Below are positions 33,603 through 41,629 of a stretch of 64,000 nucleotides of DNA, one piece after another; position 1 is the stretch's first letter; every line of letters starts with the position of its first letter. Both the position numbers and the translations under genes were made by a program. The notes beneath the pieces are model-generated. The model was not told the DNA's origin. It made no database searches and saw only the letters and a program-made list of their open reading frames with translations. This DNA is from Afipia sp. GAS231. GTDB taxonomy: Bacteria > Pseudomonadota > Alphaproteobacteria > Rhizobiales > Xanthobacteraceae. The stretch lies in assembly GCF_900103365.1 (NCBI RefSeq), contig NZ_LT629703.1:6434501-6498500 (forward strand), given 5' to 3'.

Positions 33603-35237
33603 TCAGGTCCCGGGTCTGGAGACCTCGGTTTCCTTGCTGGTGATGAACTCCAGCAGCACCGGGATGCCTTCCTGCGTCTTGGCGATGCCGCGCTTGATCG
33701 CCGGGATGATGTCTTCCGGCTTGGTCACCCGCTCGCCATAGCCGCCGAAGGCGCGCGCCATCGCGGCATAGTCGCCGGAAATGTCGGTCGAACGGTATTT
33801 CTCCGTCGAGATCGGCATCACCTTGAGCTCGATCGCCATCGAGAAATTGTTCAGCAGGATCGACATGATCGGAATCCGCTCGCGCACCGCGGTTTCGAAA
33901 TCCATGCCGGTAAAACCAATGGCGGCATCGCCCCAGACGTTGATGCAGAGCTTATCGGGTTTGGCCAATTTGGCGCCCATCGCCAGACCCAACCCGTAGC
34001 CGAGCTGCGTGGTCTTGCCCCAGCCAATGTAGGACAGCGGCTCGACCGATTTCCAGAACGGCGAGAGCTGATCGCGCGGGCTGCCGGCATCGTGGGTGAT
34101 GATGGTGTTCTTGATGTCGACGGTGTGCTGCAGATCCCACAGCACGCGATAGGGATTGAGCGGCGCGTCGTTATGCGTGAGTTTCGGCAGCCACTTCGCC
34201 AGCCACTCCTTGTGCGAGGCCGCGATTTCGGCCGCGACCGCGCTGGCATCGCGATCCTTCGTAACAGTCTTGCCGATTTCCTCCAGCAGCGCGTCGAGCA
34301 CAAGCCCGGCATCGCCGACCAGGCCGATCTTCGCCTCGACATCCTTGTTGAGGTGGTTGGGATCGAGCGTCGAATGGATGATGGTCTTGCCCTTCGGCAT
34401 CGCGATGCCGAACGAGGTTTCCGTAAACGAGCAGCCGATGCCGAAGATCACGTCGGCTTCACCCAAGAATTTCGGCACCGCGCGCGGTACCGCAAGGCCG
34501 CCCGAGCCGAGCGACAGCGGATGCGTCTCCGGAAACGACGATTTGCCGCCGAGGCTGGTGGTGACGGGAATGGCGAGACGCTCAGCCAGCCGTTTGAGCT
34601 GCGGCCAGGCCTTGGCGTAGTGCACGCCCTGGCCGGCATAGATCACCGGCCGCTTGGCGCCGACCAGCATCGCGGCCGCTTCTTTCACGTGCACCGGGTC
34701 GGCGCCGTAGCGGGTGCGCAGCACCGGCGTGTAGTTCAGCGGCTCCGGCACGTCCTCGTTCCACATGTCGGCCGGGATTTCGACGATCACAGGCCCGCCG
34801 CGGCCGTTCTTCAGTTTGGTGAAGGCGCGGCGGAAGATGTTGCAGACTTCGGCTGCGATGTTGATCGGCTCGGACGATTTCGAGAACGCCCGCATCGCTT
34901 GGCTGGAGTTGAAATTGGGGTCGATGTTGGCGAGCCGGCGCGCGTAACCCATCGGCAGCACCAGCACGGGAACGGATTCGCCGTAGCACTGCGCGACGCC
35001 GCCCATGGCGTTTTCGGCGCCGGGCCCGTGCTGCATGCAGAACGCGCCGATCGAATGGCCGGAGGTGACGCGCGAGATCGCGTCCGCCATGTGGATGCCG
35101 ATGCGTTCCTGACGCACCATCACCGGGCGGATGTCGGCATTGGCGGCATACTCGATCAGATGGTTGACCGGGTAGCCGCAGAGGATCTCGATCCCCTCGC
35201 GTTTCATGATTTCCGCGATGGCGGTGCCGAGTTTCAT
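33603..35237 (-). CDS. thiamine-diphosphate-dependent enzyme (acetolactate synthase-like)
   Basis: A 544-residue ThDP enzyme with the three usual domains. The N-terminal domain holds the catalytic Glu in VRQERIGIHMADAISR, the central domain has VGAKRPVIYAGQGVHYAKAW, and the ThDP-binding motif is GDAAIGFTGMDFETAVRERIPIMSILLNN (GD...NN). It is annotated in rhizobia as a thiamine pyrophosphate-requiring protein of the acetolactate synthase / benzoylformate decarboxylase superfamily. The acceptor is unknown, and there is no regulatory subunit gene next to it, which argues against a biosynthetic acetolactate synthase. Confidence 0.88.
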   Translation of the reverse strand: MKLGTAIAEIMKREGIEILCGYPVNHLIEYAANADIRPVMVRQERIGIHMADAISRVTSGHSIGAFCMQHGPGAENAMGGVAQCYGESVPVLVLPMGYARRLANIDPNFNSSQAMRAFSKSSEPINIAAEVCNIFRRAFTKLKNGRGGPVIVEIPADMWNEDVPEPLNYTPVLRTRYGADPVHVKEAAAMLVGAKRPVIYAGQGVHYAKAWPQLKRLAERLAIPVTTSLGGKSSFPETHPLSLGSGGLAVPRAVPKFLGEADVIFGIGCSFTETSFGIAMPKGKTIIHSTLDPNHLNKDVEAKIGLVGDAGLVLDALLEEIGKTVTKDRDASAVAAEIAASHKEWLAKWLPKLTHNDAPLNPYRVLWDLQHTVDIKNTIITHDAGSPRDQLSPFWKSVEPLSYIGWGKTTQLGYGLGLAMGAKLAKPDKLCINVWGDAAIGFTGMDFETAVRERIPIMSILLNNFSMAIELKVMPISTEKYRSTDISGDYAAMARAFGGYGERVTKPEDIIPAIKRGIAKTQEGIPVLLEFITSKETEVSRPGT

Positions 35238-35435
35238 GACGGTCTCCCCTTGGATATGGCGGCCGGTTTGGTCCGGCGCCGTTTCCGACAGTTGGAACAG
35301 GATTTGACCGCTTGGTAAAGCGCGGGCGGCGCTTGCCCCAGGAAGTGCAGATATGCGTTTTGCCGCCCGCAGGGCTTGCCCCTCTGAATGCCGGCGGCAA
35401 CCGCCTGAGCAGAAGGCCCAAGCGAGGCCAGAAAA

Positions 35436-35600
35436 TTACCGCACTTCGCCGCGGCGGCAGAAAAAATTGGCCATCAGGCCCAGAACATATTTCCTGATCG
35501 GGCGATCGGCAGCCGGCGAAGCGGCCGCGTACGGCGCTTCGAGCTCGTCGCTCAAAAGCCCGATGTAGTTCTTTCCTGCCTCACGCTTCTGCGTGGCCAT
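35436..35600 (-). CDS. small hypothetical protein (54 residues)
   Basis: A minus-strand frame from the ATG at 35600 to the TAA at 35436 reads MATQKREAGKNYIGLLSDEL, then EAPYAAASPAADRPIRKYVL, ending NFFCRRGEVR. GGAG lies about 9 nt before the ATG. The amino-acid composition is balanced and protein-like, with a soluble N-terminal half and a short hydrophobic segment near the end. Function is unknown. It lies between the ThDP enzyme and the Flp pilin gene. Confidence 0.55.
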   Translation of the reverse strand: MATQKREAGKNYIGLLSDELEAPYAAASPAADRPIRKYVLGLMANFFCRRGEVR

Positions 35601-35818
35601 GTGCGCTCACTCCGGACGATCCCGATCGGGCGACCATGGACGGGCAGGACGCACTGCAAAGTAAATTTTCCGGCCCGTACGAATACCCGGGTTCTTGCGC
35701 TTCCGGCTTAATCGATCGTTCATCCTGTTCGTCAAGGCCTCATCAACCGTCCGGGCCTAGAGTTTTGCTCTGGCACGGCGCGGGAGAACCCCGTGGAAAG
35801 CGTCGACTGGAGTTTGGG

Positions 35819-35983
35819 ATGCGTCAATTAGTCAAGAAATTTTTCGACGATGAATCTGGTGCGACCGCTATCGAATACGCCATCATTGCCGGTGGCATCG
35901 CCATTGTGATCGTGACCGTCGTCAACAACCTCGGCAGTGCGGTCAGCACCAAGTTCGCCGACATCAGCACGTCGCTCAAATAG
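35819..35983 (+). CDS. Flp family type IVb pilin (orphan)
   Basis: A 54-residue prepilin from the ATG at 35819, preceded by GGAG about 8 nt upstream. The prepilin cleavage region is FDDESGATAIEYAIIAGGIA, with the family's Glu-Tyr pair just after the cut, and a single hydrophobic helix. It ends with a short polar tail. Flp pilins are exported by the Tad/Cpa system and mediate surface adhesion. No cpa/tad genes are in the window, so the pilin depends on a remote locus. It is followed 20 nt later by a small membrane protein gene. Confidence 0.92.
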   Translation: MRQLVKKFFDDESGATAIEYAIIAGGIAIVIVTVVNNLGSAVSTKFADISTSLK

Positions 35984-36003
35984 CGTAGATCGGAAGCAGC
36001 GTC

Positions 36004-36216
36004 ATGCAGGAGCTGCTGTTGGGCCCTTTGTTGCTGACCTGGGGTCCGCGAATTATCGGCTATGTCAGGGAATATCCGTGGCGTGTTTTCGCGGCGATAT
36101 TGGTGCTCGTCCTGCTGATGGATTTGATGTTCCGGAAGCGGTCGCGAGGTAGCGGCGACGATTTCGGTGGATTGGATTTCGGCGGCGATGGTGACGGCGA
36201 CTGCGGCGGCGATTGA
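36004..36216 (+). CDS. small membrane protein with Gly/Asp-rich tail
   Basis: A 70-residue protein starting MQELLLGPLLLTWGPRIIGY, with a membrane helix at about residues 27-43 (RVFAAILVLVLLMDLMF). A basic stretch (RKRSRG) and a low-complexity tail of Gly and Asp with one Cys (DFGGDGDGDCGGD) follow. It begins 20 nt after the Flp pilin gene on the same strand, so the two may be cotranscribed. The tail could bind metal. No named family. Confidence 0.6.
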   Translation: MQELLLGPLLLTWGPRIIGYVREYPWRVFAAILVLVLLMDLMFRKRSRGSGDDFGGLDFGGDGDGDCGGD

Positions 36217-36235
36217 GCCTGGCCGCTTGAAAAAG

Positions 36236-36769
36236 CTATGGCTGTTCCAGCCGGAATATCGCCCAGCAATGACAGTCGGCATGGGGCTCGTCCGGGTAAT
36301 GTTCGCGCAAGCCGGCTTGTACCCGCACGGCCCGGGAATGGCTCGTCAGTAGCGCTTGATCCGAGAGTTCCGAGTTCGCGAACACAGTGGGGAAGCCGCC
36401 ACAGTTGCTCAGTGCGCTGACGCGGCCCTGATAATCGACCAGATCGTATCCGAGAAACCGAAAACCCGGCATCGCTGGTGATGGATGCGCCGGCGGATCG
36501 CGATACACGCACAGCAAATTCCTGGCCGCGAGGTTATTCACCTCTTTCAGCAGAAACCCGATATCGCGGAAATACCGCAGCATGTAGTTTTCGTTGACGA
36601 TGTGCGGCCAGTAATGATCGGGGATGTCGGGGAGCACCGTCGGGCACAGGTTTTCGTCAAGTGAAACGACTTCGCGCAACTGCGACAGGCCGGACCACGC
36701 GACATAATTGTTCCAGGCGTCGCCATTGCCCGGGCCGAACGGCTTTGTGGCTATGAACCAGGGTTCCAT
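36236..36769 (-). CDS. conserved hypothetical protein
   Basis: A 177-residue soluble protein rich in aromatic residues and Cys (MEPWFIATKPFGPGNGDAWN, then YWPHIVNENYMLRYFRDIGF, ending CHCWAIFRLEQP). No signal peptide or membrane segment is evident. It lies convergent to the small membrane-protein gene, 19 nt apart. I recall similar hypothetical proteins in Bradyrhizobium but no assigned function. Confidence 0.7.
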   Translation of the reverse strand: MEPWFIATKPFGPGNGDAWNNYVAWSGLSQLREVVSLDENLCPTVLPDIPDHYWPHIVNENYMLRYFRDIGFLLKEVNNLAARNLLCVYRDPPAHPSPAMPGFRFLGYDLVDYQGRVSALSNCGGFPTVFANSELSDQALLTSHSRAVRVQAGLREHYPDEPHADCHCWAIFRLEQP

Positions 36770-36808
36770 CGCCGCGGCATCAACCGGCTGACGGCGCCGG
36801 ATACGCGA

Positions 36809-37789
36809 TCATCCGGCCTTCTTCGCGCGGGCAGCGGTGCGTGCCGGCTTCTCGGCCTTCTTCGGAGCTTCCTTGGCCGTTTCCTTGGCGGCGCGCTTGC
36901 CGCCGCCGCTGATCGGCAGCAGCATTTCGCGCTGGCCTTCGACGCGCTTCTTCGGCTTCTTGCCCTTCGTCTTCTCCTGAACCTGGCCCTTGGCGGCCGG
37001 TGAAACCTGCTTTTCACCGGCAAGGCTGCGCTTGAGCGCGTCCATCAGGTTGATGACGTTGCCGCCGCTCTTCGGTGCGGCCTTGGCGGTCGTGCCGAGG
37101 CCGTTGCGCTTCTGGTTGATCAGGTCGATCAGGGCCTGTTCGTAGCGGTCCTCGAACTGGTCCGGCTCGAAGGTACCGGATTTCTGCTCGACGATATGCT
37201 TGGCGAGATCCAGCATGTCCTTGGTGATTTTCACGTCCTGGATGTCGTCGAAATATTCCTTCTCGTTGCGGACCTCGTAGGGGTAGCGCAGCAGCGTTCC
37301 CATCAGGCCGTTGTCGAGCGGCTCCAGCGCGATGATGTGCTCGCGGTTGGTCAGCACCACGCGGCCGATCGCGACCTTGTTCATGGTGCGGATGGTTTCG
37401 CGGATCACCGCGAAGGCGTCATGGCCGACCTTGCCGTCCGGCACCAGATAATAGGGGCGGATCACATAGCGGCTGTCGATATCGGTTCTAGGTACGAATT
37501 CGTCGATCTCGATGGTCCGGGTGGATTCCAGCGCGATGTCGTCAAGCTCGTCCTTCGACACCTCGATGTAGGTGTCGGTGTCGATCTTGTAGCCCTTCAT
37601 GATGTCTTCGTTGGCGACTTCCTCGCCGGTATCGGCATCGACCTTGGCATATTTGATGCGGTGGCCGGTCTTGCGGTTGATCTGGTTGAAGGAGACCTTT
37701 TCGGTATCCGAGGTCGCTGGATACAGAGCGACCGGGCAGGTCACGAGCGAAAGGCGCAGAAAACCCTTCCAGTTGGCGCGGGGGGCCAT
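36809..37789 (-). CDS. ku: Ku protein (non-homologous end joining)
   Basis: A 326-residue prokaryotic Ku. The family core runs from the start (MAPRANWKGFLRLSLVTCPV, then ALYPATSDTEKVSFNQINRK) through YAKVDADTGEEVANEDIMKGY, VRNEKEYFDD and MLDLAKHIVEQKSGTFEP. A basic, Lys/Ala-rich extension of about 70 residues follows and probably contacts DNA or LigD. Ku binds double-strand ends as a homodimer and recruits LigD; the ligase gene is not in this window. The small gene at 38070 is divergently transcribed from it. Confidence 0.96.
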   Translation of the reverse strand: MAPRANWKGFLRLSLVTCPVALYPATSDTEKVSFNQINRKTGHRIKYAKVDADTGEEVANEDIMKGYKIDTDTYIEVSKDELDDIALESTRTIEIDEFVPRTDIDSRYVIRPYYLVPDGKVGHDAFAVIRETIRTMNKVAIGRVVLTNREHIIALEPLDNGLMGTLLRYPYEVRNEKEYFDDIQDVKITKDMLDLAKHIVEQKSGTFEPDQFEDRYEQALIDLINQKRNGLGTTAKAAPKSGGNVINLMDALKRSLAGEKQVSPAAKGQVQEKTKGKKPKKRVEGQREMLLPISGGGKRAAKETAKEAPKKAEKPARTAARAKKAG

Positions 37790-38069
37790 GGGATACTCCG
37801 AAAGACGCTATAGACGAGCGCCAAGAATACCACCGGAAGACCCCTTCTCAAACATGCCGGGCCCGGGAATCTGCCAACGGCGTTAACTATCGCCGGAGCG
37901 GGTTGGCCTGTGCCCCTGTGCCGGCGGTTTCGGGCCGGCGCTGCGACCTTTTGTACCTCCGATCCGGGCCGCCGAGGCGCCGGAACAGGATCCTCGATCA
38001 TGCGTTGCTTTCGACAGCGGGTGTCGAGGCATTCGTTGGCGGTACAGCCACTTAACGGAAGAGGCTCCC

Positions 38070-38222
38070 ATGGCAAGGCAACGACATGCCCAGATCGTCG
38101 AAACCGCCACCGAGGCACGTCAGGCCGAACCCGGACCGTCGGTGCTGGCGCTCTTGACGGCTTCCACCGGGCTCGCAGTCCTGATCCTCGGCATCGTCTG
38201 GTTCGTATTCTTCCGCACCTGA
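38070..38222 (+). CDS. small single-helix membrane protein
   Basis: A 50-residue protein from the ATG at 38070, preceded by GGAAGAGG. It begins MARQRHAQIVETATEARQAE and has one C-terminal membrane helix (LALLTASTGLAVLILGIVWF) ending FRT. The topology is a soluble helical N-terminus with a tail anchor. Clear ribosome binding site, composition and hydropathy make it a real gene despite its size. It is divergent from ku; the function is unknown. Confidence 0.7.
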   Translation: MARQRHAQIVETATEARQAEPGPSVLALLTASTGLAVLILGIVWFVFFRT

Positions 38223-38347
38223 GATCGGCGCTTCGACGCCTGATGGTGCATCCCACCTTGCTCGCGGCAGGCCGCCGGACCGGTTGTTGACCGCACTCGA
38301 TTGGAATAGGACCGTTGCCGCATCACAGCCGGACCAGCATCTGCCGC

Positions 38348-39046
38348 ATGAGCTTTACCTATGTCATTCCGGACATTCACGGCCGTGACGATCTGCTCGG
38401 CCGCGCGCTCGCCGACATCGCGGCACATTCGGGCGGGCGAGGCGGCATCATCGTCGCGATCGGCGACTATGTCGACAAGGGGCCGCATAGCAGAGAGGTC
38501 GTCGAGCGGCTGCGCTCGGGCATCGCCGGCTGGGATTTGGTGGCGCTGAAAGGCAATCACGACGCCATGATGGTGCAAGGCTTGCGCGGTCAAGGCTTGC
38601 GCGAGCAAGGTTTGCGCGATCCCGCAAAGCTGGCGTTCTGGATCGAAAAAGGCGGCGACACCGCGTTGGCATCGTATGGCGGCGAGCCGTCCGCGGTGCC
38701 GGAAGCCCACATCGCATGGCTCGACCAACGGCCGCTGATGCACGTCGATATCCATCGGGTCTACGTCCATGCCGGTGTCGATCCCGAACTTCCGCTGGAC
38801 CAGCAGAACGAAGCCACGCTGCTATGGAAGCGCTATCCAAAGGGAGATGGCGCCGGCTTCGGCGCGCGCCACGTCGTGCACGGCCACGACAATGACCCTG
38901 ATGGACCGCTGCTGTACGAAGGCCGCAGCAATCTCGACACGCTGGCCTGGCGAACCGGCCGGCTGACGGTTGGGGTTTTCGACGACGACAGACCTGGCGG
39001 TCCGGTCGACTTGATCGTCATAAAGGGACCGCCGGCAGGGGTATGA
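38348..39046 (+). CDS. calcineurin-like metallophosphoesterase (PPP type)
   Basis: About 232 residues from the ATG at 38348. All the metal motifs of PPP-type serine/threonine phosphatases and diadenosine tetraphosphatases are present near the start: DIHGRDDLL, GDYVDKGPHS and GNHDAMM, with YVHAGVDPELP and HVVHGHDNDPDGP later. It hydrolyses phosphomonoesters or related bonds with two metal ions in the cytoplasm; the natural substrate is unknown. It is monocistronic, upstream of the FeuP-type regulator gene. Confidence 0.9.
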   Translation: MSFTYVIPDIHGRDDLLGRALADIAAHSGGRGGIIVAIGDYVDKGPHSREVVERLRSGIAGWDLVALKGNHDAMMVQGLRGQGLREQGLRDPAKLAFWIEKGGDTALASYGGEPSAVPEAHIAWLDQRPLMHVDIHRVYVHAGVDPELPLDQQNEATLLWKRYPKGDGAGFGARHVVHGHDNDPDGPLLYEGRSNLDTLAWRTGRLTVGVFDDDRPGGPVDLIVIKGPPAGV

Positions 39047-39132
39047 CCACCGCGGGGGCTCTTGGGGCCTGCGATGGGGCATGTTAGGCGTTGAGCCGGA
39101 TGACGAAAAAGTAACATTGCACCGTCTACCCT

Positions 39133-39148
39133 GTTCATAGCCCGTTCA
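39133..39148 (+). promoter_or_regulatory. candidate response-regulator box upstream of feuP-type gene
   Basis: GTTCA at 39133-39137 is repeated at 39144-39148, an 11-bp period like the direct repeats bound by OmpR/PhoP-type winged-helix dimers. It lies about 60-70 nt before the response-regulator start, so autoregulation is plausible. Confidence 0.35.
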
Positions 39149-39205
39149 CGCCGGTGAGCTTCATCATGGGACCTGTTATCGTGAAGCTCATTGTTGGAGG
39201 CCAGC

Positions 39206-39877
39206 TTGCGCCTGCTTGTTGTCGAGGATGATCCCGATCTGAACCGTCAGTTGACGACGGCGCTGACCGATGCCGGCTATGTGGTCGATCGCGCGTTCGA
39301 CGGCGAGGAGGGGCACTTCCTCGGCGACAGCGAGCCGTACGACGCCGTCGTGCTCGACATCGGCCTGCCCAAGATGGACGGCATCTCGGTGCTGGAGGCA
39401 TGGCGCCGCAATGGCCGCGCGATGCCGGTCCTGATCCTGACCGCCCGCGACCGCTGGAGCGACAAGGTGCAGGGCTTTGACGCCGGCGCCGATGACTATG
39501 TCGCCAAGCCGTTCCACCTCGAGGAAATCCTGGCGCGGATTCGCGCGCTGCTGCGTCGCTCCACCGGCCATGCCCAGTCCGAACTGACCTGCGGGCCGGT
39601 TTCGCTGGATACCCGCACCGGGCGGGTCAGCGTATCCGGTAATCCGATCAAGATGACGTCGCACGAATACCGGTTGCTGGCCTATCTGATGCACCACACC
39701 GGACGCGTGGTGTCGCGCACCGAGCTGGTCGAGCATCTCTACGATCAGGACTTCGACCGTGATTCCAACACCATCGAGGTGTTCGTCGGCCGCATCCGCA
39801 AGAAGCTCGACGTCGACATCATCCAGACCGTGCGCGGGCTCGGCTACCTGCTGACGCCGCCGTCGCCCGGCACCTGA
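39206..39877 (+). CDS. feuP: OmpR-family response regulator, FeuP-like
   Basis: About 223 residues from a TTG at 39206, chosen because GGAGG lies 5-6 nt upstream and the protein then starts exactly at the receiver domain (LRLLVVEDDPDLNRQL). The phosphorylation site is Asp51-like in YDAVVLDIGLPKMDG. The C-terminal winged helix spans about 125-220 and ends TVRGLGYLL. The gene order with a FeuQ-type kinase followed by cytochrome c maturation genes, degP and glnE matches the rhizobial feuPQ locus, known to affect iron uptake and cyclic glucan export. Symbol assigned by synteny and sequence type. Confidence 0.85.
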   Translation: MRLLVVEDDPDLNRQLTTALTDAGYVVDRAFDGEEGHFLGDSEPYDAVVLDIGLPKMDGISVLEAWRRNGRAMPVLILTARDRWSDKVQGFDAGADDYVAKPFHLEEILARIRALLRRSTGHAQSELTCGPVSLDTRTGRVSVSGNPIKMTSHEYRLLAYLMHHTGRVVSRTELVEHLYDQDFDRDSNTIEVFVGRIRKKLDVDIIQTVRGLGYLLTPPSPGT

Positions 39878-39894
39878 TTTGCTCTTTTATGCGG

Positions 39895-39966
39895 GCATGA
39901 TCTTATCCGAAAACCGGTGTCCATCCGCAGGCTCGCGGTCTGCGGACATGCTTTTCGGGATCATGC
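39895..39966. repeat. RIME-like dispersed palindromic repeat, copy 2
   Basis: The outer arms GCATGATC (39895) and GATCATGC (39959) match copy 1 at 27998-28042, with the same CGAAAACCGG / TTTTCGG core. An extra inner stem (CCGCAG...CTGCGG) lengthens it. It occupies nearly all the space between feuP and feuQ, ending 4 nt before the feuQ ATG. Confidence 0.75.
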
Positions 39967-39970
39967 TCTG

Positions 39971-41347
39971 ATGCGCGGCAGCTCGCTCGCCACACGACTG
40001 TTTCTGTCGGCCACCGCCTGGGTGGTGGTGATCCTGGTCATCACCGGCATCGTGCTGTCGTCGGTGTACCGCAACGCGGCCGAGCGTTCCTTCGACCGCC
40101 GTCTCAATCTCTACCTGCGCACTTTGATTGCCGAAGTCGCGACCCCGGACGAACCGCCCGACCGTCAGTTCCAGTCGCTCGGCGAACCCCTGTTCGAACT
40201 GCCGCTGTCCGGCTGGTACTGGCAGATCGTCCGCACCGACACCGAGAAAAGCGAGACGCGGGCGTCGCGTTCCCTGTGGGACAAGAAGCTGCCGAAGCTC
40301 GAGGACCACGGCGCGGAGCTGACCGCTGCCGGCATCCGTCTCGGTTATGTCGACGGTCCCGAAGGCCAGAGTCTGCGCATGGTGGAGCGGCCGGTCGATC
40401 TCGGCGCCGACGGCAAATTCCTGGTCAGCGTCGCCGGCGACGCCACCGAAATCTTCGACGAGACTCGCAGCTTCGACTACTACCTCGGCGGCACCTTTGC
40501 GGCCCTCGGAATCGTGCTGCTGCTGACCACGATCTTCCAGGTCCGGTTTGGCCTCGCGCCGCTCAAGCGCATCTCGGAATCGATCGCCGATATCAGGTCC
40601 GGCCGCGCCGAACGGCTGGAGGGCGAGTTTCCGGTCGAGATCGCGCCGCTGGCGCGCGAGACCAACGCGCTGATCGATGCCAATCGCGAGATTGTCGAGC
40701 GCGCGCGTACCCATGTCGGCAATCTCGCCCACGCCATCAAGACGCCGCTGTCGGTGATCGTCAACGAGGCCGCCGCGCATCCGATCGATCCCTTTGCCAA
40801 CAAGGTGTTGGAGCAGGCCGATGTGATGCGGGATCAAGTGGCGCACCATCTGGAGCGAGCGCGGATCGCCGCGCGCGTCACCATTATCGGCACCGTCACC
40901 GAAGTTGCCCCCGCGCTCGAAGCATTGCGCCGGACCATGGAGAAGATCCACCGCGACCGCGGCATCACGATCGAGGTCAAGGCCGATTCCCTGGCCCGGT
41001 TCCGTGGCGAACGGCAGGATCTCGAGGAGATGGCCGGCAATCTCGTCGATAACGCGTGCAAGTGGGCGACCTCGCAGGTCTTCATCGAAGTTCTGGTCGA
41101 ACAGCCCGCGGCGCCCGGCGCGGGGCCGCGGCTGCGAATCATTGTCGACGACGACGGCCGCGGCCTGTCGGCGGCTGAACGCGCCCAGGTCTCCCGGCGG
41201 GGCCAGCGGCTCGACGAGTCCAAGCCAGGTTCCGGGCTCGGGCTGTCGATCGTGGTCGATCTCGCCGGGCTCTATGGCGGCAGTCTTGCCCTTGGCGACG
41301 CCCCGACCGGCGGTTTGCGGGCGGAACTGGTGCTGCCGGGGATTTAG
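39971..41347 (+). CDS. feuQ: sensor histidine kinase, FeuQ-like
   Basis: About 458 residues from the ATG at 39971. The first membrane helix (about 10-35) and a second (near 165-190) enclose a periplasmic sensor domain of PhoQ-like layout, then HAMP, the H-box NLAHAIKTPLSVIVNEAAAH, and a HATPase domain with NLVDNACKWAT and SGLGLSIVVDLAGLYGG. It is the cognate kinase of the upstream regulator, 93 nt apart. The interval is filled by a palindromic repeat, so translation start signals are weak; GGGATCATG is the nearest purine stretch. Symbol assigned by synteny. Confidence 0.85.
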   Translation: MRGSSLATRLFLSATAWVVVILVITGIVLSSVYRNAAERSFDRRLNLYLRTLIAEVATPDEPPDRQFQSLGEPLFELPLSGWYWQIVRTDTEKSETRASRSLWDKKLPKLEDHGAELTAAGIRLGYVDGPEGQSLRMVERPVDLGADGKFLVSVAGDATEIFDETRSFDYYLGGTFAALGIVLLLTTIFQVRFGLAPLKRISESIADIRSGRAERLEGEFPVEIAPLARETNALIDANREIVERARTHVGNLAHAIKTPLSVIVNEAAAHPIDPFANKVLEQADVMRDQVAHHLERARIAARVTIIGTVTEVAPALEALRRTMEKIHRDRGITIEVKADSLARFRGERQDLEEMAGNLVDNACKWATSQVFIEVLVEQPAAPGAGPRLRIIVDDDGRGLSAAERAQVSRRGQRLDESKPGSGLGLSIVVDLAGLYGGSLALGDAPTGGLRAELVLPGI

Positions 41348-41350
41348 AGA

Positions 41351-41457
41351 GCGTTTTCGAGCGATGCATGGCCTCGGACTTGACCCGGGGGTGGACACCG
41401 GTTCGCAAAGCAATCAAGTCTTCGCAGGTTGCGTAGACTTATCTGCGCAGAAAACGC
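41351..41457. repeat. GCGTTTTC-type dispersed palindromic repeat, copy 1
   Basis: The outer arms GCGTTTTC (41351) and GAAAACGC (41450) enclose GGTGGACACCGGTTCGC. A similar element, with arms GCGTTCTC/GAGAACGC and GGTGGATACCGGTTCGC inside, is at 47314-47382. The pair defines a dispersed intergenic family. Confidence 0.7.
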
Positions 41458-41629
41458 GTCAACCAAAAGCGCGCGGTATCCGGGCAAAATGCCGTCGATG
41501 AAGCGGAAACCAGCCATGCTGTCGCCGATTTCATCATTCCTAAACGACTTCTTAACGCGCACACTTTTAAGATCGCCATTGGACGCCTTCTGCCGTCCGG
41601 GATGACACACGCATAATCACGCCAGGCGC

